24,400 nt of DNA from positions 1 to 24,400 of the forward strand of contig JAAYIB010000005.1 in assembly GCA_012744295.1 (NCBI GenBank), written 5' to 3'. The notes under the pieces were generated by a model. That model had not been told where the DNA came from. It was given only the letters and a program-made list of their open reading frames with translations, and did no database searches. Both the position numbers and the translations under genes were made by a program. Below, piece by piece: positions 1-7,480 of this stretch (position 1 is the first letter of the stretch; every line of letters starts with the position of its first letter). Source of the stretch: Acholeplasmataceae bacterium. Lineage in GTDB: Bacteria > Bacillota > Negativicutes > Acidaminococcales > Acidaminococcaceae.

Positions 1-412
1 ATCGGTACCTATTGCCCTTCATAATGATAAAACCGCCTATGACGCCGTAGTCACTATGTTTTTGGAAGATGTCGGCACGGTTTTCGTGGTTGCGGACAAA
101 AGCATCCTGCTCGGAGTTGTTTCAAGAAAGGACTTGTTGAAGGCGGCCATCAACAAGGGAGCTGATTTGCAGAACATGCCGATAGTCATGGTGATGACGC
201 CGCTTTCCAAGCTAATTGTGGCGAGTCCTGATGAAGCGGCGGCCACAGCCGCCCGCAGGCTGATTGATAACGAGATTGATTGTCTGCCGGTTGTGAAGTG
301 CCATAATGAGGAAAAACACACCTATGAAGTCATAGGGCGAATCACCAAGACAAATTTTACAAGGTTGCTGGTTGACCTGGCAGAAGGCAAAGGAGGAATC
401 TATCATAGCTAA
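1..412 (+). CDS. CcpN-like CBS-domain transcriptional regulator, C-terminal part (5' end outside window)
   Basis: The reading frame is open from base 2 to the TAA at 410-412, giving 136 visible residues with the N-terminus missing. The visible part looks like two CBS motifs. The first covers about residues 1-52 (GTVFVVADKSILLGVVSRKD). The second covers about 53-125 (MTPLSKLIVASPDEAAATAA, then DCLPVV and YEVIGRITKTNF). CBS pairs normally bind adenine nucleotides. In Bacillus the gene directly before the ppsR homologue (yqfL) and dnaG-sigA is yqzB/ccpN, a winged-helix plus CBS repressor of gluconeogenic genes. The same order here supports a CcpN-type regulator, but the DNA-binding domain lies outside the window, so the name is inferred. 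The stop codon overlaps the preferred start of the next gene, which suggests translational coupling. Confidence 0.8.
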   Translation, partial: SVPIALHNDKTAYDAVVTMFLEDVGTVFVVADKSILLGVVSRKDLLKAAINKGADLQNMPIVMVMTPLSKLIVASPDEAAATAARRLIDNEIDCLPVVKCHNEEKHTYEVIGRITKTNFTRLLVDLAEGKGGIYHS

Positions 413-1220
413 CTTACCGATAATTTACGCTGTCTCCGACTCAATAGGCGAGACCTCAGAGGCTGTTGCCAAGGCAACGATCAGCCAGTTCGTGCAGGAG
501 AAATTTGACGTAATCCGTGTTCCTTATCTGAAAGATGCCGAACAGGTACAGGCTATCGTCAAGGAAGCAAGGGAAAACAACGCAGTTATCTGTCACACGA
601 TAGTCTCTCCCGAGCTAAGGGAAACGATTGCCCGGACGGCCAAGGAAAACAATGTCGAAGTAGTTGATATCATCGGTCCCGTGCTGCAGGCAATCCAAAA
701 AACCTACGGCCTCATGCCCAAAAATCAGCCGGGCTTGATTCACGCGCTCGACCATGAGTATTTCAAGAGGGTAGAGGCGATAGAGTTCGCCGTCAAGTAT
801 GACGACGGAAAGAATCCCTGGGGCCTTTCCAAGGCGGACATAGTGCTGATCGGTGTTTCTCGTACGTCCAAGACACCTCTCAGCATGTATTTGGCGCACA
901 AGCAGCTTAAGGTCGCCAACGTTCCGCTTGTGCCGGAAATCACGCCGCCGGAGGAATTGTTCAGGGTGCCGCCGCACAAAATCATCGGACTTTTAATCGA
1001 TCCGTACAAGCTGAATGAAATTCGCGTTGAAAGGCTGAAAACCATGGGGCTGGCTGATGATGCCAGTTATGCCGACGTAAAGCGTATTAATGAAGAGCTC
1101 GAGTATGCCAGGGGAATCATGCTCAGGATTCACTGCAAGATAATCAACGTTTCCAACAGGGCCGTCGAGGAAACAGCCGGGATGATTCTCGAATACGCGG
1201 CCAAGAACAGCACTCGCTGA
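405..1220 (+). CDS. ppsR: Pyruvate, phosphate dikinase regulatory protein (bifunctional kinase/phosphorylase, PDRP/DUF299)
   Basis: This family both phosphorylates (with ADP) and dephosphorylates a threonine on pyruvate phosphate dikinase or PEP synthase, so it switches gluconeogenic PEP formation off and on. The protein opens with PIIYAVSDSIGETSE, the family N-terminus. It carries the nucleotide loop GVSRTSKTPLS at about residues 150-160. With the start used here it is 271 residues, the usual family length. The start is unusual. AGGAGG at 391-396 sits 8 bases before ATA (405) and 5 before ATC (402), and the only standard in-frame start is TTG at 372, upstream of that ribosome site. Starting at 372 would add 11 residues. 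The gene overlaps the end of the CcpN-like gene, as in Bacillus, where CcpN and this protein are linked in control of carbon flux. It ends at a strong terminator. Confidence 0.9.
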   Translation: MANLPIIYAVSDSIGETSEAVAKATISQFVQEKFDVIRVPYLKDAEQVQAIVKEARENNAVICHTIVSPELRETIARTAKENNVEVVDIIGPVLQAIQKTYGLMPKNQPGLIHALDHEYFKRVEAIEFAVKYDDGKNPWGLSKADIVLIGVSRTSKTPLSMYLAHKQLKVANVPLVPEITPPEELFRVPPHKIIGLLIDPYKLNEIRVERLKTMGLADDASYADVKRINEELEYARGIMLRIHCKIINVSNRAVEETAGMILEYAAKNSTR

Positions 1221-1230
1221 GCTTTCAAAC

Positions 1231-1278
1231 AAAATACCCCTTCAAAGTGTTCCTTGTCACACTCTGAAGGGGTATTTT
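1231..1278. terminator. Bidirectional intrinsic terminator between convergent ppsR and lptA-like gene
   Basis: A 14-bp perfect stem (AAAATACCCCTTCA paired with TGAAGGGGTATTTT) encloses a second short pairing, AGTGT with ACACT. The A and T runs at the two ends give a U-tract in either direction, so it can stop ppsR from the left and the lptA-like gene from the right. The last stem base (1278) is also part of the stop codon of the lptA-like gene. Confidence 0.85.
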
Positions 1279-1802
1279 CAGTCATGGAATTTTTTGCTGC
1301 GGACATTATAAATGATTCTTTCCGTTGTTATGCCGCCGTTTTCATCCTTGCCGGACTTCAGCAGTTCCGACGTGTTTTCTGTGAAATGAACGTCCTCGGC
1401 TTTGATTCTTACCTTGCCCTCGAACAAGGCGTCCTTTGTTCCCCAGTTGAAGGAACCTCGGTCGGCCTTTATGTTGACGCCGTTTTCCGCAAAATTGACG
1501 TTGCCCGTTACTACTGCGGTCTTGTCACTGCCCGTTACGTGAACGGCATCACCGGTGAAAACGATATTGTCCTGTGTGAGGGTGATTTCACCTTCGGCGT
1601 ACACTTCGAGCGAGTATAACTCAACCTTGGCCTTATTTGCCGTAATCAGCCGTTTGCCGGTGTCGACCGAAACATTGCCTTCGAGATAGTAAGTCAGGGT
1701 GATCGGATCGAAGGTTTGCCTGTCACACTTTATAACGGGTTTGGCAAGGCAGGACAAAGGAAAAACTAATAAGAGCAAAAGAATTAAAATCAGTTTTTTC
1801 AT
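1278..1802 (-). CDS. LptA/OstA-like periplasmic protein (lipopolysaccharide transport family)
   Basis: The protein is 174 residues. It has a 20-residue signal peptide (MKK, then a run of leucine and isoleucine, ending SCLA before KP) and no good lipobox, so it is probably released into a periplasm. The rest is a repetitive beta-rich OstA-type region: YLEGNVSVDTGKRLITANKA, then AEGEITLTQDNIVFTGDAV, then VTGNVNFAENGVNIKADRG, then FEGKVRIKAEDVHF. LptA proteins form the bridge that carries lipopolysaccharide to the outer membrane, so the gene implies a diderm cell. ATG at 1802 was chosen because GGAGG lies 7 bases upstream; an upstream in-frame ATG at 1817 overlaps that site. The gene stands alone, pointing against ppsR and dnaG, with no other lpt genes visible. 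It could instead be an LptC-like or other OstA-domain protein, so no symbol is given. Confidence 0.75.
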   Translation of the reverse strand: MKKLILILLLLLVFPLSCLAKPVIKCDRQTFDPITLTYYLEGNVSVDTGKRLITANKAKVELYSLEVYAEGEITLTQDNIVFTGDAVHVTGSDKTAVVTGNVNFAENGVNIKADRGSFNWGTKDALFEGKVRIKAEDVHFTENTSELLKSGKDENGGITTERIIYNVRSKKFHD

Positions 1803-1830
1803 TTTGGTTTCCTCCATAGATTACCATAAT

Positions 1831-1859
1831 ATTATAACAGAATTTTTCGATAAACTGAA
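1831..1859 (-). promoter_or_regulatory. Candidate sigma-A promoter for the lptA-like gene
   Basis: On the minus strand there is a perfect TATAAT (plus-strand 1831-1836) with a weak -35 TTCAGT (1854-1859) 17 bases away. It lies about 30 bases before the start codon. The -10 is convincing; the -35 matches the consensus at only three positions. Confidence 0.5.
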
Positions 1860-1947
1860 GTTAGCTTGTTAAAGCGGTAAATGCCGACAAAAGACGGGCG
1901 CAAAAAACTTTGCCCGGAAAAAGAGGAAAAAGAGTCTTAATATTGAA

Positions 1948-1953
1948 TATAAT
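1948..1953 (+). promoter_or_regulatory. Candidate -10 element for dnaG-rpoD
   Basis: A perfect TATAAT lies 31 bases before the dnaG start, in the AT-rich gap between the divergent lptA-like gene and dnaG. No clear -35 sits at the usual distance, and dnaG itself has only a weak ribosome site. Confidence 0.4.
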
Positions 1954-1984
1954 AAAACAGTAACTTTTTTGGATTGGTGCATGT

Positions 1985-3790
1985 ATGAATGATAATTACG
2001 AGAATTTCAAAGAACAGGTCAGGTCGCAGGCTGACATCGTCAAGGTGGTTTCAGACTACGTTGCCTTGAAAAAGAAGGGGCCGCGTTACTGGGGCTGCTG
2101 TCCTTTTCACAGTGAGAAGACTCCGTCGTTTACGGTGGCTCCGCAGAAAAACCTTTTTCACTGTTTTGGCTGCCACGCGGGCGGAGATGTTTTCAATTTC
2201 ATTATGAAAATTGAAAACACGACTTTCCCCGAAGCTGTAAAAATATTGGCTAAAAAATTCGGAATCGCAATCCCCGAAAAAGAAAAAACGGAACAGGAAA
2301 TTCAAAAAGAGAAGGCCTCCAGGGAACTTTTCGACGCAAATGCCCTGGCGGTCAAGTTTTTTCAAGCCTGCCTTTTGAAAACGGAATACGGCAGGAAAGC
2401 GCTGGAATATCTGAACGGCCGGGGAATAGATGAGGCAATCATCGAGAAATTCTCAATAGGTTTGGCGCCGCCGGCTTTTCAGACTCTGCTTGCGGCCCTG
2501 AAGTCAAGGGGCGTCAGCGAAGAATTGCTGGTGCGTGCCGGGCTGGTCGTCAGACGCAATGACGGGAAAACCTATGACCGCTTCCGCGAGCGTGTAATGA
2601 TTCCCATAAAAGACGCGAGAGGCAGAGTGGTCGGTTTCACAGGCAGGATTCTGGGGGCCGCCCAGCCTAAGTACCTAAATACCGGCGAAACAGATGTTTT
2701 TACAAAGCGCTCACTTCTTTTTGGCATGGATGTCGCCTTAAAGGCGGCGCGGGAAAAGCGACAGATTATAGTTGTCGAGGGACACATGGATGCGATCCGG
2801 CTGCATGCGTCCGGCATTATATGGGCGGTTGCCTCAATGGGAACGGCGTTCACCGAGCAGCATGCCGGGCAAATTGCGCGCGCCGTGCCCGAAGTGGTTT
2901 TTGCCTTTGATAATGACGAGGCGGGTTTAAAGGCGGCAATGGACGCAATTCCGTTAGCCCTGAAGGCGGGATTGGAAGTAAGGGTTTTAGTTGTGCCAAA
3001 GGGAAAAGACCCCGACGATTTTATCCGCAGCGAAGGCCCGGAAGCTTTTTTGAACTTGCTGGGCAAGGCTCCTTCCGGAATTGATTTTCAAATAGAAAGA
3101 ACGCTCAAACAAAATAATTTTTCCGGTTTGGAAGGAAAAGTTAAGACCGTGTCGAACATATTACCGTTGCTTCTCGAATGCAAAAGCGATATCGAAGTCG
3201 TCAGCCGCATACGCAGTTTGGCACAAACACTTACAATAGACGAAAATCTGCTCGTCGGCGAATACAAAAAAATCAGATTGGGAAGCGTAGCTCCTGTCGC
3301 ACCGCGATTGACCGCCGCCGGAAGGGAAAGAAACTTCGACCCGGTCGAGCAGGCAGAGAGACAACTGCTTTTCGCGCTGATTGACAGCTGTGTGGAGGAC
3401 AAGGCCGAGCGGTTTTACGAGAAAATCGAGGAAACGGTTTTTCTGGATGACACCCGGGCCGAAATTTACCGTAAATTCCGGGAGTTGGCAAGAAAATCCG
3501 GCAGGGATATCGGCGCAGACCTTTTTTCCGAACTTAAAGAAGGTGCCGCAGCAGAGCTGTCCCTGATTTTACAGCAGGAACTGGTGATTGAATCAGCGGA
3601 AAGAGTTATCGGAGACTGCCTGAAACAGCTGCAGCTTGCGCGCTTGGAAAAGGATTACGAATATCACGGCAAGCTTGCCGCAGAATACGAAAGAAACGGT
3701 GATGAAAAATTTTTGCAGGAATTAACGGAAAGTCAGCGAATATTAGCAGAAAGCCAAAGATTGAAGAATGAGCTTAAAAATGTTTTTTAG
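1985..3790 (+). CDS. dnaG: DNA primase
   Basis: Primase makes the RNA primers for lagging-strand synthesis at the replication fork. The 601-residue protein has the usual three parts. The N-terminal zinc-binding CHC2 domain has C39, H42, C60 and C63 (CCPFHSEKTPSF, then FHCFGCHAGGDVFNF). The catalytic core ends in a TOPRIM fold at about 260-345, with E265 in VVEGHMDA and D309 and D311 in FAFDNDEAGLKAA. A charged, helical C-terminal region, about 440-601, is the probable DnaB-helicase-binding domain. Length is normal for the family. The ATG at 1985 begins MNDNYENFKEQVRSQADIVKVV, a typical primase N-terminus, although no strong Shine-Dalgarno sequence precedes it. rpoD follows 44 bases later in the same direction, as in the classical macromolecular synthesis operon, so initiation of replication and of transcription are probably co-expressed. 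Confidence 0.97.
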   Translation: MNDNYENFKEQVRSQADIVKVVSDYVALKKKGPRYWGCCPFHSEKTPSFTVAPQKNLFHCFGCHAGGDVFNFIMKIENTTFPEAVKILAKKFGIAIPEKEKTEQEIQKEKASRELFDANALAVKFFQACLLKTEYGRKALEYLNGRGIDEAIIEKFSIGLAPPAFQTLLAALKSRGVSEELLVRAGLVVRRNDGKTYDRFRERVMIPIKDARGRVVGFTGRILGAAQPKYLNTGETDVFTKRSLLFGMDVALKAAREKRQIIVVEGHMDAIRLHASGIIWAVASMGTAFTEQHAGQIARAVPEVVFAFDNDEAGLKAAMDAIPLALKAGLEVRVLVVPKGKDPDDFIRSEGPEAFLNLLGKAPSGIDFQIERTLKQNNFSGLEGKVKTVSNILPLLLECKSDIEVVSRIRSLAQTLTIDENLLVGEYKKIRLGSVAPVAPRLTAAGRERNFDPVEQAERQLLFALIDSCVEDKAERFYEKIEETVFLDDTRAEIYRKFRELARKSGRDIGADLFSELKEGAAAELSLILQQELVIESAERVIGDCLKQLQLARLEKDYEYHGKLAAEYERNGDEKFLQELTESQRILAESQRLKNELKNVF

Positions 3791-3834
3791 AAATTCAGCC
3801 TGTAAACTAATAGTAACGGAAAGGAGGGAACGCA

Positions 3835-5415
3835 ATGGCCAATGAAAAGATTTCGACGGAACAGGTAGAAGAACTTTTACATAAAGGGAAAAGCCATGGC
3901 GGCGTTCTCACCTATCGCGAAATTATGGATTCCATGCAAAGCGCCGAGGAAATGAGCACCGATGACATGGAAGATATGTATGATCTTATTGCCAGAAAGG
4001 GCATAGAAGTCATAGACGATACCGCCGGCGCGGCCGCAGGTGAAATTGCGGAAGACGAACCGATTGCCGAACACGAGCTCGTTAATCTTACCGTTCCTGA
4101 AGGGGTCAGCATAGATGATCCCGTTCGCATGTATCTCAAGGAGATTGGACGCGTGCCGCTGCTCGTGGGCGAAGATGAAATCAAGCTCGCCAAAAGAATG
4201 GATAAAGGCAACCAGGCACAAAAAATTCTTTCCGGGGAAACTTCCGATAACGTCATGCTGATTTTGCCGGATGACAGCGACGCCAGGGCGATGCTGTCAC
4301 GGGCAAATGAATTGCTGCAGCGGGAAACGGATTGGTTCGAGGCTCGTTCAGTCAACAAGGTTTTTGCGAAAATCTCTTCTGGCCACGCGGCCGGGAAAAG
4401 CATCAAAATCTCCGTCTTCCAGGAGATGTGCGAGGAGTTCACCAAAGACGAGGTTGGGAGAATCCAAAGACTTGTTGCTGACGGTAAAATAAAAATCGCC
4501 GAGAGCAAGAAGAAGGCCGTAATCAAGAAGCAAACCTCGGACATTGAGGCGAGTTATCTTCTCGAGACAAAAGAATTGCTTGAAACAGTGAAAAAACAGC
4601 TGGCTAACGGGAAGGACGCCGAACTTTTTCTCGATTGGGATACCTGCAGCGAAGCCTTCCGTAAGCTTTTGAAAAACATTGTCGATTTGGGCGAGGACGC
4701 CAAAAAATGCCTGTCCGAAGCCAACCTGCGGCTTGTGGTAAGCATTGCCAAAAGATACGTCGGGCGCGGCATGCTGTTTCTGGATTTGATTCAGGAAGGC
4801 AACCTGGGACTTATCAAGGCCGTGGAAAAGTTTGACTACAATAAGGGATTCAAGTTCAGCACATATGCGACCTGGTGGATTCGGCAGGCAATCACGCGCG
4901 CTATTGCCGATCAGGCAAGAACGATAAGGATACCGGTCCATATGGTGGAAACCATTAACAAGCTCGTGCGTGTTTCGAGGCAGCTGCTGCAGGAATTGGG
5001 ACGCGAGCCGATGCCCGAGGAAATCGCCAAGGAAATGGACACAAGCGTGGAGCGGGTACGCGAGATCATGAAGATAGCGCAGGAACCTGTTTCTTTGGAA
5101 ACTCCCATCGGGGAAGAGGAAGACTCGCACCTCGGGGACTTCATCGAAGACCACGACGCGCCGGCCCCTGCCGACGCGGCCTCTTTCACTTTGCTGCGCG
5201 AGCAGCTGGGTGAGGTTCTGGAAACATTGACACTGCGGGAAAAGAAAGTTCTTGAGCTGCGTTTCGGACTTGAGGACGGCAGGTCCCGCACCTTGGAAGA
5301 AGTCGGACAGCATTTTGGCGTTACACGCGAAAGAATAAGACAGATAGAGGCCAAGGCCCTTAGAAAATTAAGGCATCCAAGCCGCAGCAAGCGCTTGAAG
5401 GATTTCCTGGAGTAA
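3835..5415 (+). CDS. rpoD: Primary RNA polymerase sigma factor (sigma-70/SigA) with a large insert
   Basis: This is the housekeeping sigma factor that recognises -10/-35 promoters. The 526 residues contain region 1.1 (about 8-62), region 1.2 ([17 protein letters not shown], about 94-125), region 2 (about 288-365, including [17 protein letters not shown] and [20 protein letters not shown]), region 3 (about 366-450) and region 4 with the helix-turn-helix ([20 protein letters not shown], about 487-506). Between regions 1.2 and 2.1 (about 126-285) there is a block of some 160 residues, mostly helical and charged. It is absent from Bacillus SigA, which runs almost directly from one region to the next, and sits where the proteobacterial non-conserved region lies. 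This makes the protein much longer than the usual 370 or so in Firmicutes. AAGGAGG ends 7 bases before the ATG. Confidence 0.97.
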   Translation: MANEKISTEQVEELLHKGKSHGGVLTYREIMDSMQSAEEMSTDDMEDMYDLIARKGIEVIDDTAGAAAGEIAEDEPIAEHELVNLTVPEGVSIDDPVRMYLKEIGRVPLLVGEDEIKLAKRMDKGNQAQKILSGETSDNVMLILPDDSDARAMLSRANELLQRETDWFEARSVNKVFAKISSGHAAGKSIKISVFQEMCEEFTKDEVGRIQRLVADGKIKIAESKKKAVIKKQTSDIEASYLLETKELLETVKKQLANGKDAELFLDWDTCSEAFRKLLKNIVDLGEDAKKCLSEANLRLVVSIAKRYVGRGMLFLDLIQEGNLGLIKAVEKFDYNKGFKFSTYATWWIRQAITRAIADQARTIRIPVHMVETINKLVRVSRQLLQELGREPMPEEIAKEMDTSVERVREIMKIAQEPVSLETPIGEEEDSHLGDFIEDHDAPAPADAASFTLLREQLGEVLETLTLREKKVLELRFGLEDGRSRTLEEVGQHFGVTRERIRQIEAKALRKLRHPSRSKRLKDFLE

Positions 5416-5424
5416 GATGACAGC

Positions 5425-5453
5425 TTGACATTGGTGCTGTTATGTTATAAAAT
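5425..5453 (+). promoter_or_regulatory. Sigma-A promoter for the tRNA gene
   Basis: A perfect -35 TTGACA (5425-5430), a 17-base spacer and the -10 TAAAAT (5448-5453) lie just after the rpoD stop and about 42 bases before the mature tRNA 5' end. Confidence 0.75.
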
Positions 5454-5495
5454 ATCTCCGTTGGCTATTTCGGGCGTTCCCGTGACAGGCTAATC

Positions 5496-5570
5496 GGGCC
5501 TATAGCTCAGCGGTAGAGCCACCGGCTCATAACCGGTTGGTCCCTGGTTCGATCCCAGGTGGGCCCACCA
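5496..5570 (+). tRNA. tRNA with CAU anticodon, probably tRNA-Ile2 (lysidine type) or elongator tRNA-Met
   Basis: A complete cloverleaf of 75 bases with encoded CCA. The 7-bp acceptor stem pairs GGGCCTA with TGGGCCC. The D stem is GCTC/GAGC, the anticodon stem ACCGG/CCGGT with loop CTCATAA (CAT at 5528-5530), and the T arm is CCTGG-TTCGATC-CCAGG. The initiator is excluded: the anticodon stem lacks the three G:C pairs and position 1-72 is paired. The GG-rich Ile-like acceptor stem and the TTGGTC variable region favour tRNA-Ile(CAU), whose C34 would be converted to lysidine by TilS. Elongator Met cannot be ruled out by eye. Position 22 is G, so this tRNA is not itself a substrate for the m1A22 enzyme encoded next door. 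Confidence 0.93.
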
Positions 5571-5581
5571 ATCAAAACTTG

Positions 5582-5611
5582 AAAAAGCGAAGCCCTTGGG
5601 CTTCGCTTTTT
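5582..5611 (+). terminator. Intrinsic terminator after the tRNA
   Basis: AAAAAGCGAAGCC pairs with GGCTTCGCTTTTT around a 4-base loop, giving a GC-rich stem ending in five T. It starts 12 bases after the CCA end of the tRNA and ends only 15 bases before the trmK start. Confidence 0.88.
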
Positions 5612-5626
5612 GTATATGGAGGAAAA

Positions 5627-6322
5627 ATGGCATTTGGCAAACGCATTGAAACAATCGCAAAATGGGTGCCCGAGAACACAAGCGTGGCAGACATAGGCAC
5701 AGACCACGCCTACCTGCCGGTTTTGCTGGCGCAAATGGGAAAAATAACCTTTGCGGCAGCAGGCGATATTGCGAGCGGTCCTTGTCTTGCTGCGCAAAAA
5801 ACGATAAAAAGCTTCGGGCTTGAAAAGATTGTCAGCGTCAGGCAAGGCGACGGGCTCGAAATTATTACCGCCGGTGAAATCGACATTATCGTAATCGCTG
5901 GCATGGGCGGCGCGACCATGATTGAAATTCTGCAAAAATCAAGTGAAATCGCCAAGAGTGCTGCAAGGCTGATTCTGCAGCCGATGAATGCCGCCCGGGA
6001 ACTGCGGTTCTGGTGTATCAGGAACGGCTGGAAGCTTATAAATGAGGATTTGGCCGAAGAAGGCGGAATTATTTACGAGATAATCATCATGGAAAGAGGG
6101 TTGGAACGTGAATACCCAACGGCGGTGCTGGAGGCGGGGCCGCGACTTTTGGAAGAAGGTCACGAGCTGCTGCCCGCCCACCTGCAAAGGTTGCTTGAAC
6201 GCTACAGTAAAATGCTTGCTTCAATGAGCGGCAGCGAACAGGCAAAAACAAGCGCAAGGTATCGCGAATTCTTAAGACAGAAAAACGATTTGGAGGCGAT
6301 TGCACGTGAAATCAACCGTTAA
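5627..6322 (+). CDS. trmK: tRNA (adenine(22)-N1)-methyltransferase
   Basis: The product, 231 residues, belongs to the TrmK/YqfN (COG2384) Rossmann methyltransferases that make m1A at position 22 of tRNAs using S-adenosylmethionine. Motif I is VADIGTDHAYLPV (residues 20-32, with D22, D26 and H27). AGMGGATM (91-98) and LILQPM are the catalytic and substrate-side motifs of this family. The C-terminal 65 residues are charged and helical, as in TrmK coiled-coil tails. ATG 5627 was chosen over earlier in-frame starts because it follows GGAGG by 4 bases, and earlier starts would lie inside the tRNA. The gene overlaps nif3, the same pair as yqfN-yqfO in Bacillus. No separate promoter is seen after the tRNA terminator, so expression may depend on read-through. 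Confidence 0.92.
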   Translation: MAFGKRIETIAKWVPENTSVADIGTDHAYLPVLLAQMGKITFAAAGDIASGPCLAAQKTIKSFGLEKIVSVRQGDGLEIITAGEIDIIVIAGMGGATMIEILQKSSEIAKSAARLILQPMNAARELRFWCIRNGWKLINEDLAEEGGIIYEIIIMERGLEREYPTAVLEAGPRLLEEGHELLPAHLQRLLERYSKMLASMSGSEQAKTSARYREFLRQKNDLEAIAREINR

Positions 6323-7415
6323 TGACGTCTGCCGGCAGCTGGAGGTGCTTGCGCCCCGCAGCCTGGCAGAGGAGTGGGACAATGTCGGCCTTATGATAGG
6401 CAAGGGCGAGTGGGAAGTCGGCAAAATCATGCTGGCGCTCGATCTGACGTCGGAAGTCGCTGCTCAGGCTCTAACTTGCGGCGTTGACATGATTGTCACG
6501 CACCACCCCTTCTTTTTCTCGCCGCTTCGAAGCTTCTGCGCTGATGATGACAAAATCGCCATCGCTTACGAAATGATTAAGAATCGGACGGCCGTTTATT
6601 CGGCTCATACGAATCTCGACAGCGCGTGCGGGGGAGTCAGCGACGTGCTGGCTGAAAAGCTTGGCCTTGAATCTCTGCGCGTGCTGAAAAGCGAGAAACG
6701 CGAAATGTACAAATTTGTTATTTTCGTACCGACAAGCTGCTGCGAGGCTGTGTTGGCGGAGCTGCGGCGCGTAGGGGCGGGACGCATCGGCGACTATTCC
6801 GACTGCGCGTATGTAATGGAGGGAAAAGGCTACTTCAGGCCGCTGGCAGGCAGCTCCCCTTTTATCGGAACAAACGGGGTCTTGGAAGAAACAGAGGAAT
6901 GCCGCATAGAAGTGCTGGTTGACAAGCATGACCTTGGCAAAACCGTGCGGGCCGCCTTAAAGGCCCACCCGTACGAAGAACCGGCCTATGACATTTTTGT
7001 TACTGAAAAAATACAATCAGAAACGGGTCTCGGACGAGTGGGCGTCTTGCCGGGTACTTGGGCACTCGAAGCTTTTGCCCTGCAGGTCAAAGCGAAGCTC
7101 GGCATTGACGCCGTCAAGGTTGCGGACGCCGGCAGGCCTGTCAAAAAAGTGGCACTCTGCGGCGGCAGCGGCGCCGGACTGATCTTCGAAGCCGTCGGAG
7201 CCGGTGCCGATACGCTTGTGACAGGCGACGTTAAATACCACGAGGCACAGCAGGCCATCGCCTTGGGCTTGAACGTGATTGACGCAGGACACCAGGCAAC
7301 GGAGCTGCCGATACTGCCAAAGCTGCAGGCAAGTCTTGAGGCATGGGCAGAGCGTGAGGGACGCGGGCTTGTGATTCTGAGGGCAAGTGAAAAAGCTCTT
7401 TTTGCGCATTACTGA
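6306..7415 (+). CDS. Nif3-like dinuclear metal-centre protein (DUF34/YqfO family)
   Basis: The protein is 369 residues, the long YqfO form with an inserted middle domain (about 130-235). Metal-site residues are visible: H66 and H67 in IVTHHPFFF, H101 and D105 in SAHTNLDSACGGVSDV, and the C-terminal DAGHQATE motif. Members form hexameric toroids with two metals per subunit. They are widely annotated as 'GTP cyclohydrolase I type 2 homologue', but the cellular role is not settled and I do not claim one. GTG at 6306 was preferred because GGAGG (6292-6296) lies 9 bases upstream; TTG at 6300 is only 3 bases away. The start overlaps the end of trmK by 17 bases, so the two are translationally linked. 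Confidence 0.9.
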   Translation: MKSTVNDVCRQLEVLAPRSLAEEWDNVGLMIGKGEWEVGKIMLALDLTSEVAAQALTCGVDMIVTHHPFFFSPLRSFCADDDKIAIAYEMIKNRTAVYSAHTNLDSACGGVSDVLAEKLGLESLRVLKSEKREMYKFVIFVPTSCCEAVLAELRRVGAGRIGDYSDCAYVMEGKGYFRPLAGSSPFIGTNGVLEETEECRIEVLVDKHDLGKTVRAALKAHPYEEPAYDIFVTEKIQSETGLGRVGVLPGTWALEAFALQVKAKLGIDAVKVADAGRPVKKVALCGGSGAGLIFEAVGAGADTLVTGDVKYHEAQQAIALGLNVIDAGHQATELPILPKLQASLEAWAEREGRGLVILRASEKALFAHY

Positions 7416-7436
7416 TAAACTTTATCCGGACGCGTA

Positions 7437-7445
7437 TGGTATAAT
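7437..7445 (+). promoter_or_regulatory. Extended -10 promoter for the yhaM-like gene
   Basis: TGG precedes a perfect TATAAT (7440-7445), an extended -10 element (TGn). No good -35 is present 17 bases upstream. It lies 35 bases before the start codon in the short gap after nif3. Confidence 0.65.
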
Positions 7446-7480
7446 GGGTTAAAATATGCAGTACAAAGAAAGGTTTACTT

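Noticed and set aside
1254..1619. A 121-codon plus-strand frame opposite the lptA-like gene
   Set aside because: It begins inside the terminator hairpin, and the minus-strand reading has a signal peptide, ribosome site and family repeats, so the plus-strand frame is a shadow.
4348..5313. A 321-codon open frame on the minus strand across rpoD
   Set aside because: It is fully antisense to a highly conserved gene, has no recognisable protein features and no ribosome site; codon bias of the real gene explains it.
5496..5570. Initiator tRNA-Met
   Set aside because: The anticodon stem does not have the three consecutive G:C pairs and the first acceptor pair is a normal G-C.
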